This document shows positions 8,373 through 16,791 of a stretch of 64,000 nucleotides of DNA, piece after piece. This DNA comes from JABDII01 sp963815325 (GTDB lineage Bacteria > Gemmatimonadota > Gemmatimonadetes > Gemmatimonadales > GWC2-71-9), in NCBI GenBank assembly GCA_963815325.1, contig CAWFGG010000001.1, positions 248,001 to 312,000 of the forward strand. The letters are read 5' to 3'. The position numbers and the translations under genes are program-made. The first letter of the stretch is position 1. Every line of letters begins with the position of its first letter. A model generated the notes under the pieces. That model saw only the letters and a program-made list of their open reading frames with translations, did not search any database and had not been told where the DNA came from.

Positions 8373-10940
8373 TTAGTGGGCGAAGCCCGGTCTGAGGTGG
8401 CTTGCGTCCCGTGGGGCATCGTCAACAAAGAGGAGCTTGCCTTCGCGGAACGTAGCTCCGCGAAGCGTAAGAGCGAGCACCTCGCCCAATTCCTCGACCA
8501 GCTCGATCTTGAGGAGCTTCCGCACATCCTCCGGCAGATCTTCCAGGTCTCCCTCGTTCTGCTTTGGGAGAACCACATTGTGAATGCCGGCGCGGACCGC
8601 GCCGAGCACTTTCTCCTTCACACCTCCGATCGGGAGGATGCGGCCGAGGAGCGAGATTTCGCCTGTCATGGCAATGTCGAACCGGGCTGGGCGGCCCGAT
8701 AAGGCGGAGACCAGGGCGGTAGCCAACGCAACGCCGGCCGACGGGCCCTCTTTGGGCACGGCCCCCGCCGGCACGTGGATGTGCACATCTCGGTCGAACA
8801 TCTCTTCGTCGATTTGCAGGGCGGCGGCATGCGACTTGGCATAGGTCAACGCAGCGCGAGCCGATTCCTTCATCACGTCACCGAGTTGCCCAGTGAGCAC
8901 GAGCTCTCCCTTGCCGCGCATGGTTGACACCTCGACGAACATGATGTCACCGCCGGATGGCGTATAGTACATGCCGGTGGCGACGCCGATCTGATCCTCA
9001 CGTGCGGCCCGCTCCGGGTGCACGCGCGCGCGCCCCAAGATCTCGGCCACCTGGTCGCGATCGACCCGGAGGCGGTCGAACTCCTTGGCGGCAATTCGTC
9101 GGGCGACCTTCCGTGCGAGCTTGCCCAACTCTCGCTCGAGCTGGCGAACGCCGGCCTCACGGGTATACCCCTCCATCACCCCGCACACGGCCGCGTCGGT
9201 GAGCTCGAGCTGGTCGACTTGAAGGCCGTTCTCGAAGAGTTGCCGCGGCAACAAGTACTTTCGGGCAATCATCAGCTTCTCTTGCTCGGTATATCCGGAA
9301 AACTCCACCACCTCCATTCGATCGAGCAGCGGGCCGGGAATGTTCTCGATGAAGTTGGCGGTCGCAATGAACATCACCTCACTCAGATCGAATGGCACGC
9401 CGAGGTAATGATCGGTGAAGCTGTCGTTCTGCGCCGGATCCAGGACTTCGAGTAGTGCGCTCGCGGGGTCTCCCTGGAACGAGACGCCTAGCTTGTCCAC
9501 TTCATCGAGCAGAAAGACGGGGTTCTTGGTCTCCGCTTGTTTCATCCCTTGAATGATCCGCCCCGGCATCGCTCCAACGTAGGTCCGACGATGCCCGCGA
9601 ATGTCGGCCTCGTCTCGGGCGCCGCCGAGCGAGATGCGCACGTAGTTTCGCCCCATGGCACGCCCGATCGACTTGGCCACTGAGGTCTTTCCCACGCCCG
9701 GGGGGCCGACGAACAAGAGAATCGGCCCCTTTGCGGCCTGGTCGTCCTGGCGAGGGAGTGCCGGAGGCTCCTCGTTCGACTCGGCAGTGTCGGGCTCGGC
9801 GTGCACCGCTGTCGATTCCGGGCCTTCGGCGGAGCCGCTCGACGCCGGTGTCGTTGCTTCGGGCTCTTCCTCGCTCTCCGCCTCCCGGCGCATTGCTTCC
9901 GCATCTTGGCGCAGCTGGCGTACGGCCAGGAACTCGAGGATTCGGTCTTTCACGTCCCCCAAGCCGTAGTGGTCCTCTTCGAGGATCTCCGCCGCCCGGG
10001 CAAGATCGAGATGCTCCTCGCTCCGCACGTCCCACGGCAGCTCAACGATGTTCTCGAGATAGGTGCGAATGACCTGGGACTCCATGGACTCGCGCCCAAT
10101 ACGCGAGAGCCGGCCGATTTCCCGGTCGACTTCCTTCCGTGCCGTTGGGGGAAGCTCGAGGGCTTCGAGTTTCTGCCGGAGATCCTCGAGCTCGTCGAGC
10201 TCGTCATCTTCTCCCAACTCGCGTTTGATCGTCTTGAGTTGCTCGCGCAGGAACATCTCGCGCTGACGCTCGCCCAGTTCCTCCTGGACCCGCGACTTGA
10301 TGTCTTCCTGCGCATCATACACCGTGATCTGCCGCTGGATGTGCACCAATACCCGGCGCAGCCGCTCCTCGACCGAAAGGGTCTCAAGCAACATTTGCCG
10401 CTGGGCCGGTTCGATGTCGATGTAGCCCGCCACCAAGTCGGCAAACTGACCCGGATCGTTCACGCCGGCGAGGACCTGTTGCACGACTTCCTCGGCGAGG
10501 CCGGACTTCTGGCCGAGTTCCGCGGCACGGCTGCGGACCTCACGGTACAGCGCGACGAAATTGGCGTCCTCCGCATTGAGCGGAGGCATTTCTTCGGCCT
10601 CGCGCACGATCGTTTCGAGATATCCTTCCCGGTCGGTGTATTGCATGGCAATACCGCGTCGCTCGCCCTGGAGCAACAGTTGCATCCCGGCGAGTCCGCG
10701 TTGCACCTGACCGATGCGCGCAATGGTACCGATGGTGTAGAGCATGTCGGGTGTGACGTTCTCGACGTTCTGCCGCTGGGACACGGCGAAGATGAGCCGG
10801 TCGGGTGACGCAAGCGCCGCTTCAATGGCGCGCAACGTGGCAGGTCGCCCCGCACCGATGGGCGCCGTGACCGAGGGAAACAGCACCACTTCGCGGAGCG
10901 GGAGGACGGGAAGCGTTAGATGTTCAGCCATTCGTGACAT
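8373..10940 (-). CDS. lon: ATP-dependent protease Lon
   Basis: Lon degrades misfolded and short-lived regulatory proteins in the cytosol. Seen in order: the LAN substrate-binding domain (LPVLPLREVVLFPS), a long coiled coil, the AAA+ module with Walker A GPPGVGKT (about residues 408-416) and FLLDEVDK, and the S16 protease domain with Ser734 in GPSAGVALATALVS and the dyad Lys in GGVKEKVLGAV. At 855 residues it is longer than usual because of an acidic Ser/Thr/Pro/Glu-rich insertion of about 50 residues just before Walker A. ATG 10940 lies 3 nt after GGAGG; a second ATG at 10931 is the alternative. The frame runs further upstream without homology. Confidence 0.96.
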   Translation of the reverse strand: MSRMAEHLTLPVLPLREVVLFPSVTAPIGAGRPATLRAIEAALASPDRLIFAVSQRQNVENVTPDMLYTIGTIARIGQVQRGLAGMQLLLQGERRGIAMQYTDREGYLETIVREAEEMPPLNAEDANFVALYREVRSRAAELGQKSGLAEEVVQQVLAGVNDPGQFADLVAGYIDIEPAQRQMLLETLSVEERLRRVLVHIQRQITVYDAQEDIKSRVQEELGERQREMFLREQLKTIKRELGEDDELDELEDLRQKLEALELPPTARKEVDREIGRLSRIGRESMESQVIRTYLENIVELPWDVRSEEHLDLARAAEILEEDHYGLGDVKDRILEFLAVRQLRQDAEAMRREAESEEEPEATTPASSGSAEGPESTAVHAEPDTAESNEEPPALPRQDDQAAKGPILLFVGPPGVGKTSVAKSIGRAMGRNYVRISLGGARDEADIRGHRRTYVGAMPGRIIQGMKQAETKNPVFLLDEVDKLGVSFQGDPASALLEVLDPAQNDSFTDHYLGVPFDLSEVMFIATANFIENIPGPLLDRMEVVEFSGYTEQEKLMIARKYLLPRQLFENGLQVDQLELTDAAVCGVMEGYTREAGVRQLERELGKLARKVARRIAAKEFDRLRVDRDQVAEILGRARVHPERAAREDQIGVATGMYYTPSGGDIMFVEVSTMRGKGELVLTGQLGDVMKESARAALTYAKSHAAALQIDEEMFDRDVHIHVPAGAVPKEGPSAGVALATALVSALSGRPARFDIAMTGEISLLGRILPIGGVKEKVLGAVRAGIHNVVLPKQNEGDLEDLPEDVRKLLKIELVEELGEVLALTLRGATFREGKLLFVDDAPRDASHLRPGFAH

Positions 10941-11291
10941 GTACCTCCAGAGGCACCGACACGGTGCCCCGCGTGGGATTCGTGCTCGGGTACCTAGCGC
11001 ACTCCGTGTGCCAGGTGAACCCCCACCCGAATGGATACTGCACATCCCGTTGTCGTGCAATATCTTATGACTGCAGCCGTGCGGCATTGTCCATGCACCG
11101 TGAGGACGAATCGGCTCGTTCAGTAGGCTGTTTCTGCCACATTGGCTGGCGAAACTGGCAGGATGGGCCCCCGAGCATGATGGATGGCGGGCTCGAATCG
11201 AACGCCAGCGTTGCCCTGCATTCAATTAGTGGACAGATTGTCCGGTTAGCCTGTGAGTCGCTAATCCCTTCGGCGTGAGACGGATGGCTCG
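10941..11291. other. Divergent intergenic region between lon and the Ser/Thr kinase
   Basis: About 350 bp without a convincing gene, lying between two divergent starts, so it should hold both promoters. On the minus strand TTGCAC (11055-11060) and TATCCA (11032-11037) are 17 bp apart, a weak sigma70-like candidate for lon. I see no CIRCE or HAIR heat-shock element. Confidence 0.35.
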
Positions 11292-13202
11292 ATGACCGAA
11301 TCCCGAGAGACCCCGCTTCCAGCTCGACTGGGCAAGGCCCTCGGCGACCACTACACCATCGAGGGTGAGATTGGTCGCGGCGGGATGGGAGTAGTCTACC
11401 GCGCCCGGGATGAGCGTCTCCAGCGCCGGGTCGCCATCAAGGTGCTGCCCCCGGAGCTGGCCTTCCAAAAAGACATCCGCCAGCGATTCTCACGCGAGGC
11501 CCAGACGGCCGCCCGCCTGTCTCATCCTCACATCGTGCCGATCCATACCGTCGGCGAAGGCGAGGGTCTGGTCTTCTTTATCATGGGGTATGTGGACGGC
11601 GAGTCGCTGAATCAGCGTCTCAAACGCCGTGGACCACTCCCAGCGGAAGAAGCGCGGCGCATCATCAAGGAGACGGCAGACGCACTGAGCGCCGCCCACG
11701 CCGTCTCGATCATCCACCGCGACATCAAGCCGGACAACATTCTGCTCGAAGGCAAGCGCGGACGCGTCATGGTTACCGACTTTGGGATCGCCAAAGCGCT
11801 GTCATCCTCCTCCGGTGCCACGCTGACCGGCGCGGGCGTCGCCATCGGCACCCCGTCGTACATGAGTCCGGAGCAGGCTGCCGGCGAGAGTGAGATCGAC
11901 GGGCGCTCGGATCTCTATAGCCTCGGCATCGTATCCTACCAGATATTGACCGGGGATCTCCCGTTCAATGCGCCGACGGTCGCGGGCATTCTGATGAAGC
12001 AGATCACCGAGCCGGCGCCGCTGGTGACGGACAGCCGTCCCGACATCCCTGAGGACCTGGCTCTCGCAGTGAGCCGCTGTCTCGAGAAGGATCCCGAAAA
12101 CCGATGGCCGTCCGCCGATTCGCTCAGGCGGGCGCTCGAGTCACGGACGGTGTCGGGCTACCGTCCCACCGGTCTGGGCTGGCGGGCTCAGCGGGAAGCG
12201 CGGGCTGCCTCTCCGCCACGCACCGGGCGCTCTGCCAGACAGATTTCCGCTCGTCGTCCGGGCCGAGACTTGGCGCGAGTACCGGGGTCGGGTCAGCAGG
12301 CCGGCAGAATCGACCGGGCCCGATACCGTCGGGAAGGACTCCCGCAAGCGCGTCAGGGATCCAGGGCACCGAAGGCCACCTCGGACACCGGCGAGCCAAA
12401 GATCGTACAACGGGCCAGGAGCGAGTTTGCCCGCTGGGCCTCGGTATCCGGCGGGCTGTTTCTGCTCGACGTGGTCACCAGCGGTTTTCCCGATTGGTCA
12501 CTGGTCGTCGCGGGAATCTGGGCCGGCTTCGGGTTGGTACCGCGCTATGCGCGGCTGTGGCAGGCCGGGTACAGTTGGCGCGACGTCTTGAGTCGCCCGC
12601 CGGCTGCTGACTCCGTCGAACGAACCCTCAAGAAGGCAGGCGGAAAACTGCCGCGACAGCTCCCCCCGCCATCCGTCCGCGACTTTGGGGCGTACGTTGA
12701 CCGGATCGAGCACATGCAGCGCGACCGAACGGCGATCCTCAAGCAGTGGCAGGGCCTGCCTCAGGCGGAGCGGGACATGTTGCCGGAGATCGTGGAGACG
12801 GTCGACCGATTGTTCGAACGTGGCCAGAAGCTCGGGCGGTTACTCAAGGACATGGACATCGCCGATATGAGCGCCGTCGAGGCGGCCGATCTCGAGCGGC
12901 GGCTCGACGAAGCGCGGAGCGACCCCGACGATGAGGAGCATCGCCGCCACGTTCAGCTCCTGGAGCGCCAGCAGCGAAACATCCAGGCGCTCAGGGGGCA
13001 GCGTCAGGAGGCCCAACGGAATTTGGAATCGTGTTACCTGGCGATGCAGAACCTCCGGTTCGACCTGCTCCGCCTCAAGTCGTCGAGCATCAACGAGGTC
13101 CTGGGTGAGTTGACGCAGGTCACGCAGCAAGCGCGGGCGCTTTCCCGCGACGTCGACCACGCGATCATTGCCGCGGAGGAGGTTCGGGACGCCATCAAGT
13201 AG
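11292..13202 (+). CDS. Ser/Thr protein kinase with 2TM and coiled-coil C-terminus
   Basis: A 636-residue Hanks-type kinase. The kinase domain spans residues 20-285: GRGGMGVVYRA glycine loop, VAIKVL lysine, HRDIKPDN with catalytic Asp144, DFGIAK and GTPSYMSPEQ. A basic, disordered linker follows (about 290-370). Two hydrophobic segments (SGGLFLLDVVTSGF and LVVAGIWAGFGLV) form a hairpin of the 2TM type near residues 385-425. The C-terminal 180 residues are a charged coiled coil rich in Arg, Glu and Gln. There are no PASTA, TPR or propeller repeats. It is probably an inner-membrane kinase with both ends cytoplasmic. Its substrate is unknown. Confidence 0.92.
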   Translation: MTESRETPLPARLGKALGDHYTIEGEIGRGGMGVVYRARDERLQRRVAIKVLPPELAFQKDIRQRFSREAQTAARLSHPHIVPIHTVGEGEGLVFFIMGYVDGESLNQRLKRRGPLPAEEARRIIKETADALSAAHAVSIIHRDIKPDNILLEGKRGRVMVTDFGIAKALSSSSGATLTGAGVAIGTPSYMSPEQAAGESEIDGRSDLYSLGIVSYQILTGDLPFNAPTVAGILMKQITEPAPLVTDSRPDIPEDLALAVSRCLEKDPENRWPSADSLRRALESRTVSGYRPTGLGWRAQREARAASPPRTGRSARQISARRPGRDLARVPGSGQQAGRIDRARYRREGLPQARQGSRAPKATSDTGEPKIVQRARSEFARWASVSGGLFLLDVVTSGFPDWSLVVAGIWAGFGLVPRYARLWQAGYSWRDVLSRPPAADSVERTLKKAGGKLPRQLPPPSVRDFGAYVDRIEHMQRDRTAILKQWQGLPQAERDMLPEIVETVDRLFERGQKLGRLLKDMDIADMSAVEAADLERRLDEARSDPDDEEHRRHVQLLERQQRNIQALRGQRQEAQRNLESCYLAMQNLRFDLLRLKSSSINEVLGELTQVTQQARALSRDVDHAIIAAEEVRDAIK

Positions 13203-13239
13203 GCATCCGTTGCGAGCTGGGTTTTCCTGATGGTCGCGC

Positions 13240-13264
13240 GGCCCTCGGACACTGTCCGGGGGCC
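13240..13264. terminator. Hairpin between convergent genes
   Basis: The arms 13240-13250 and 13254-13264 form an 11-bp stem with one G:T wobble. The hairpin lies between the kinase stop and the end of the minus-strand E1 gene. No clear T-run follows, so it is a terminator by position and stability only. Confidence 0.45.
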
Positions 13265-13307
13265 GCTCATATCCGACGAGAGAGGCGCGACGGACAGCCC
13301 GTCAGCA

Positions 13308-15443
13308 TCAAAATGCCAGCTGCTCCTCCATGGCCCGCTTCAAGTCGGCAACCTGGGGCAGGGTGACGTCCTCGAGCTGGGGCGCATAGGCCACGAAGGT
13401 GTCGGTCGCCGCCACCCGTCGAACCGGCGCATCGAGGAATGGGAACGCTTCGTCGGCAAGGCGGCTCGCGATCTCGGCGCCGTAGCCCCAGGATAGCGAG
13501 TCTTCATAGGCCACCAAGGCCCGGTTGGTCTTTCGAACCGACGCGTAGATGGTGTCCCAGTCCACCGGCGAAAGAGAGCGCAGATCGATGACCTCCACTC
13601 GTGCTCCGTGCTCTTCCTCCACTGCCTTTGCCGCGGTGAGCGCGCGCTGCACCACCGCCCCGTAGGTCACCACCGACAAGTCGCTGCCTTCCCGAACCAC
13701 CTTTGCCTTGCCTAAGGGGATCATGAAATTCGGGCCGGGATAGGGCGCCTTGTTGTAGGTCTGTCGGTACAGGTGTTTGTGCTCGAAGAACAGCACCGGG
13801 TCCTCGCAGCGAATGGCGGTTCGGAGGAGGCCGTTGGCATCGAGCGCGGTGGACGGACACACCACCCGGAGGCCGGGCACGCCCGTGAAGATCGCGGCCC
13901 CGGTTTGCGAGTGATAGATCGCCCCACCCCTCAGGTAGCCGCCGTAGGTCACGCGGACCACGACAGGCGCTGAGAAGTGGTTGTTGGAGCGATAGCGCAT
14001 GAGCGCCAATTCGTTCCGGATCTGCATGTAGGCCGGCCAGATGTAATCGAAGAACTGGATTTCGACCACGGGCTTGAGCCCGCGAATGGCCAGGCCGATC
14101 GCCCGGCCAACAATGTTGGCTTCGGCCAGCGGCGAGTTATACACCCGGTGGCCGCCGAATTCGCGTTGCAAGCCCCACGTGACCTTGAAGACGCCGCCCT
14201 TTCCTTTGACCTCATCGAGGTGGGCATCGCGACTCACGTCGGCGACGTCTTGCCCGAACACGAGGATCGAGGGATCACGCGCCATCTCATCCCTGAGACA
14301 GGCATTCAACAAATCGACCATCGTTGTGGGGTTACCGGTGAATTGCGGGTCGTCTTCGGTGTCGAATTGCTCCGACGTCGGATCGACATCGGGAGAGTAG
14401 ACGTAGTGGTACACCGTGTCTGGGTCGGGCTGCGGCGACGCGAGCGCGATGTCCGTCGCCACTTGGACCTCCTCGTCGACCTCCTCGGCAATCCTCGCCA
14501 GCTCGGCCTCGGTCGCGATACCCTCGTTCTGGAGATACTGAGGGAAGTGGATTAGGGGGTCGCGGCTAGTTTCGGCTTCCCGTTCTGAAGCAGATCGGTA
14601 CTGCACCTCGTCGTCGGACAGGGAGTGACTGTAGGGGCGGATCACATGGGCGTGCACCAGCGCCGGTCCCTTGCGTTGCCGGGCATACTCCACGGCTCGT
14701 CCCAGGGCATCGTAGGACGCCAACGGATCGCAGCCATCGACCTCTTCGAGATAGAGGTTCGGAAACCCGGTGACCAGCTTCGATATAGACCCGCCGGCCG
14801 TATTCACCTCGACAGGCACCGAAATCGCGTACTCATTGTCCTCGATCAGGTAGACGATCGGCAACTTGAGATTGCACGCCGTATTCAGCGACTCCCAGAA
14901 TTCCCCCTCGCTGGTCGTGCCATCACCCGCGGAGCAAAACACGACTTCGTCATCGTGAAACAGCGTCTCGCGGTCGGGAATGTCCGGATTCTGACTGAAT
15001 CGGAGCCACGCTTCGGCCGTTCCCACCGCCTGGAGGAACTGGGTCCCCGTGGGACTCGACGCGCTGACGATGTTGAGGTCCTCGTGCCCCCAGTGCGACG
15101 GCATCTGCCGGCCGCCGGAGTTCGGGTCATCGGCCGATGCGACCGCCGAAAGCAACTGCTCCGTGGCCGTCATGCCGAGGCCAAGACACAGCGCACGATC
15201 GCGATAGTACGTGTAGAACCAGTCATAGCCGGGACGGAACACCTTCGCGGCGGCCACCAAGACCGCTTCATGGCCAGCACCCGAGATCTGGAAGAAGATC
15301 TTGTTCTGCCGCTTGAGTTGGATCTCCTTGTCGTCGATCCGGCGCGACAGGAGCATCAAGCGATAGATGTCCAACAAGTCCGCCTTGTCGAGCTTCGAGG
15401 AAGCGGGCGCCCTGGTACCACGGCTGGAAGTGCTTTGTGCCAT
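13308..15443 (-). CDS. 2-oxoisovalerate dehydrogenase E1, fused alpha and beta subunits
   Basis: A 711-residue thiamine-diphosphate enzyme catalysing oxidative decarboxylation of branched-chain 2-oxo acids (or a related 2-oxo acid). Residues 1-340 are the E1-alpha part, with ThDP/Mg motif GDGTTSEGEF and EDNEYAISVP. Residues about 370-711 are E1-beta, with VFGQDVA, YNSPLAEANIVGRAIG and the transketolase C-terminal region DLRSLSPVDWDTI. Single-chain E1 alpha-beta fusions are known in several phyla. No E2 or E3 gene is adjacent, so those components must be encoded elsewhere. ATG at 15443. Confidence 0.9.
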   Translation of the reverse strand: MAQSTSSRGTRAPASSKLDKADLLDIYRLMLLSRRIDDKEIQLKRQNKIFFQISGAGHEAVLVAAAKVFRPGYDWFYTYYRDRALCLGLGMTATEQLLSAVASADDPNSGGRQMPSHWGHEDLNIVSASSPTGTQFLQAVGTAEAWLRFSQNPDIPDRETLFHDDEVVFCSAGDGTTSEGEFWESLNTACNLKLPIVYLIEDNEYAISVPVEVNTAGGSISKLVTGFPNLYLEEVDGCDPLASYDALGRAVEYARQRKGPALVHAHVIRPYSHSLSDDEVQYRSASEREAETSRDPLIHFPQYLQNEGIATEAELARIAEEVDEEVQVATDIALASPQPDPDTVYHYVYSPDVDPTSEQFDTEDDPQFTGNPTTMVDLLNACLRDEMARDPSILVFGQDVADVSRDAHLDEVKGKGGVFKVTWGLQREFGGHRVYNSPLAEANIVGRAIGLAIRGLKPVVEIQFFDYIWPAYMQIRNELALMRYRSNNHFSAPVVVRVTYGGYLRGGAIYHSQTGAAIFTGVPGLRVVCPSTALDANGLLRTAIRCEDPVLFFEHKHLYRQTYNKAPYPGPNFMIPLGKAKVVREGSDLSVVTYGAVVQRALTAAKAVEEEHGARVEVIDLRSLSPVDWDTIYASVRKTNRALVAYEDSLSWGYGAEIASRLADEAFPFLDAPVRRVAATDTFVAYAPQLEDVTLPQVADLKRAMEEQLAF

Positions 15444-15488
15444 AGAGGTTACGGGATGTGGCTGGTCAGGGGTGGATGAGCGGGCCCA

Positions 15489-16664
15489 CTAAGATACCCC
15501 AGGGCCCGGCGACTGCGGGAGGTCCCGCCCCGCGGTGTGGTGGTCGGATTCCTGCTCCCGTGCTCCGTCGGGCTCCAACCATTCGAGCGGCACATCCCTG
15601 CGCGTCATCTCCTCCGAGCACCAACTGAGGATCCGGCGACGGACCTCCTGCGGCACATCCTTGTGTCGGTCCGCCGTCCCCTTGACGAAGAGCTTGGCTT
15701 CCGTTGCCAAGATGTGCGGCGGCCCCATCTCGAAGGCGTCCCCGTGCCGTTGCATGTACTCGAAGCTGCACTTGGTGAGAACCCGTGCGAGCTCTGCTTC
15801 AGTGAGCGCCGCCAGACCCAGGAAGCCCGCGACCTGCCGGGTGACACCGGGCAAGTCCCGTTTCATGGCTTCGAAGTGGACGAAGAGCACGTTGTCATTC
15901 TGCTTTGATCGCTGCCACCAGCCGTCCACATGCGCCGGCCACGTTCCCCACCACATCAGCTCGTCCGAGCAATACCACCGCTCCGCCTCGTCGAGACGCG
16001 GCGCAAAGGCGCCCATGTTGGTGTGGAGGAAATCCACGCAACTCGCAAAGCACGACACCGGGTGCCGCGCGACGTAGATGTACTTCGCTGAGGGGTCAAA
16101 CGGACAGAGCGACGCGGGCAAATGGGTCTTGATGATTCGCGATGGGCGCTCGGCGCCGATCAGCGGCGCGTCATCCACGGATACGCTCTTCAAGGCCTCG
16201 AGCCACGGCGACACGGCATACAAGGCGGTGCCCGATGCGACCAGATCTCCGTTGCCGCGCTGGAGGATTTCGTAGACAAGGTGCTGCATCCATGTCGTCC
16301 CGCATTTCATCTGCGTGACCACGAAGACGTCTTCGGCTTGGGCCTGGTAGGCGAGTCCCCGCTCGAAGCTCTCGGGACTGCACGTCCCTTTCGGTCCGGC
16401 GACCCCTTTCACGCGAAACGTGGCCTTGGCCAAGGCACCGTCGCTGAACCGGCCGAGTAGGCGCAGGATGGGAGACAGCAAGATGGCGTGACGCCGCAGC
16501 GTCTGCTTGAACTGGTCTCGCTGAACAGCGGGGAGCCCGTAATACGCCAGGCCCCGGGTCTTCTCGTCTTCCCATCGGAGCACCACCGCAAGGTAGATGA
16601 ACTCGACAACGAGGAACCCGAAGAGGCCGACAACGACCACCACAACCCACATCACTGGACTCAA
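15489..16664 (-). CDS. Sulfotransferase family protein with N-terminal membrane anchor
   Basis: A 391-residue PAPS-dependent sulfotransferase. The 5'-phosphosulfate loop is MKCGTTWMQH (about residue 120), the 3'-phosphate motif is YVARHPVSCFASCVDFL, and the C-terminal FVKGTADRHKD resembles the RKGxxGDWK loop. A hydrophobic segment (VVVVVVGLFGFLVVEFIYLAVVL) begins at residue 6, unlike cytosolic SULT enzymes, so it is membrane-anchored. The start is TTG 16664, supported by AAGGAGG with 7 nt spacing; the in-frame ATG at 16652 has worse spacing. The acceptor is unknown. Confidence 0.85.
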   Translation of the reverse strand: MSPVMWVVVVVVGLFGFLVVEFIYLAVVLRWEDEKTRGLAYYGLPAVQRDQFKQTLRRHAILLSPILRLLGRFSDGALAKATFRVKGVAGPKGTCSPESFERGLAYQAQAEDVFVVTQMKCGTTWMQHLVYEILQRGNGDLVASGTALYAVSPWLEALKSVSVDDAPLIGAERPSRIIKTHLPASLCPFDPSAKYIYVARHPVSCFASCVDFLHTNMGAFAPRLDEAERWYCSDELMWWGTWPAHVDGWWQRSKQNDNVLFVHFEAMKRDLPGVTRQVAGFLGLAALTEAELARVLTKCSFEYMQRHGDAFEMGPPHILATEAKLFVKGTADRHKDVPQEVRRRILSWCSEEMTRRDVPLEWLEPDGAREQESDHHTAGRDLPQSPGPGVS

Positions 16665-16679
16665 CTCAACGCCTCCTTG
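16665..16679 (-). promoter_or_regulatory. Ribosome binding site fixing a TTG start
   Basis: On the minus strand AAGGAGG is followed by 7 nt and then TTG at 16664. This near-perfect Shine-Dalgarno spacing favours the TTG over the downstream ATG for the sulfotransferase gene. Confidence 0.65.
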
Positions 16680-16791
16680 TGGCCGAGTTCGCCCTGGCGC
16701 TCGGCTGCGGAGAAACAGGGATGTACGAAACGCGGAGCAGCGTCACAGCGCGGCGCGATCCGTTGCACTGGAAGCGGGACGTCTGGTCGGA

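Noticed and set aside
11181..11215. tRNA T-arm-like sequence (GGCTCGAATCGAACGCC)
   Set aside because: No matching acceptor stem or anticodon arm could be folded around it.
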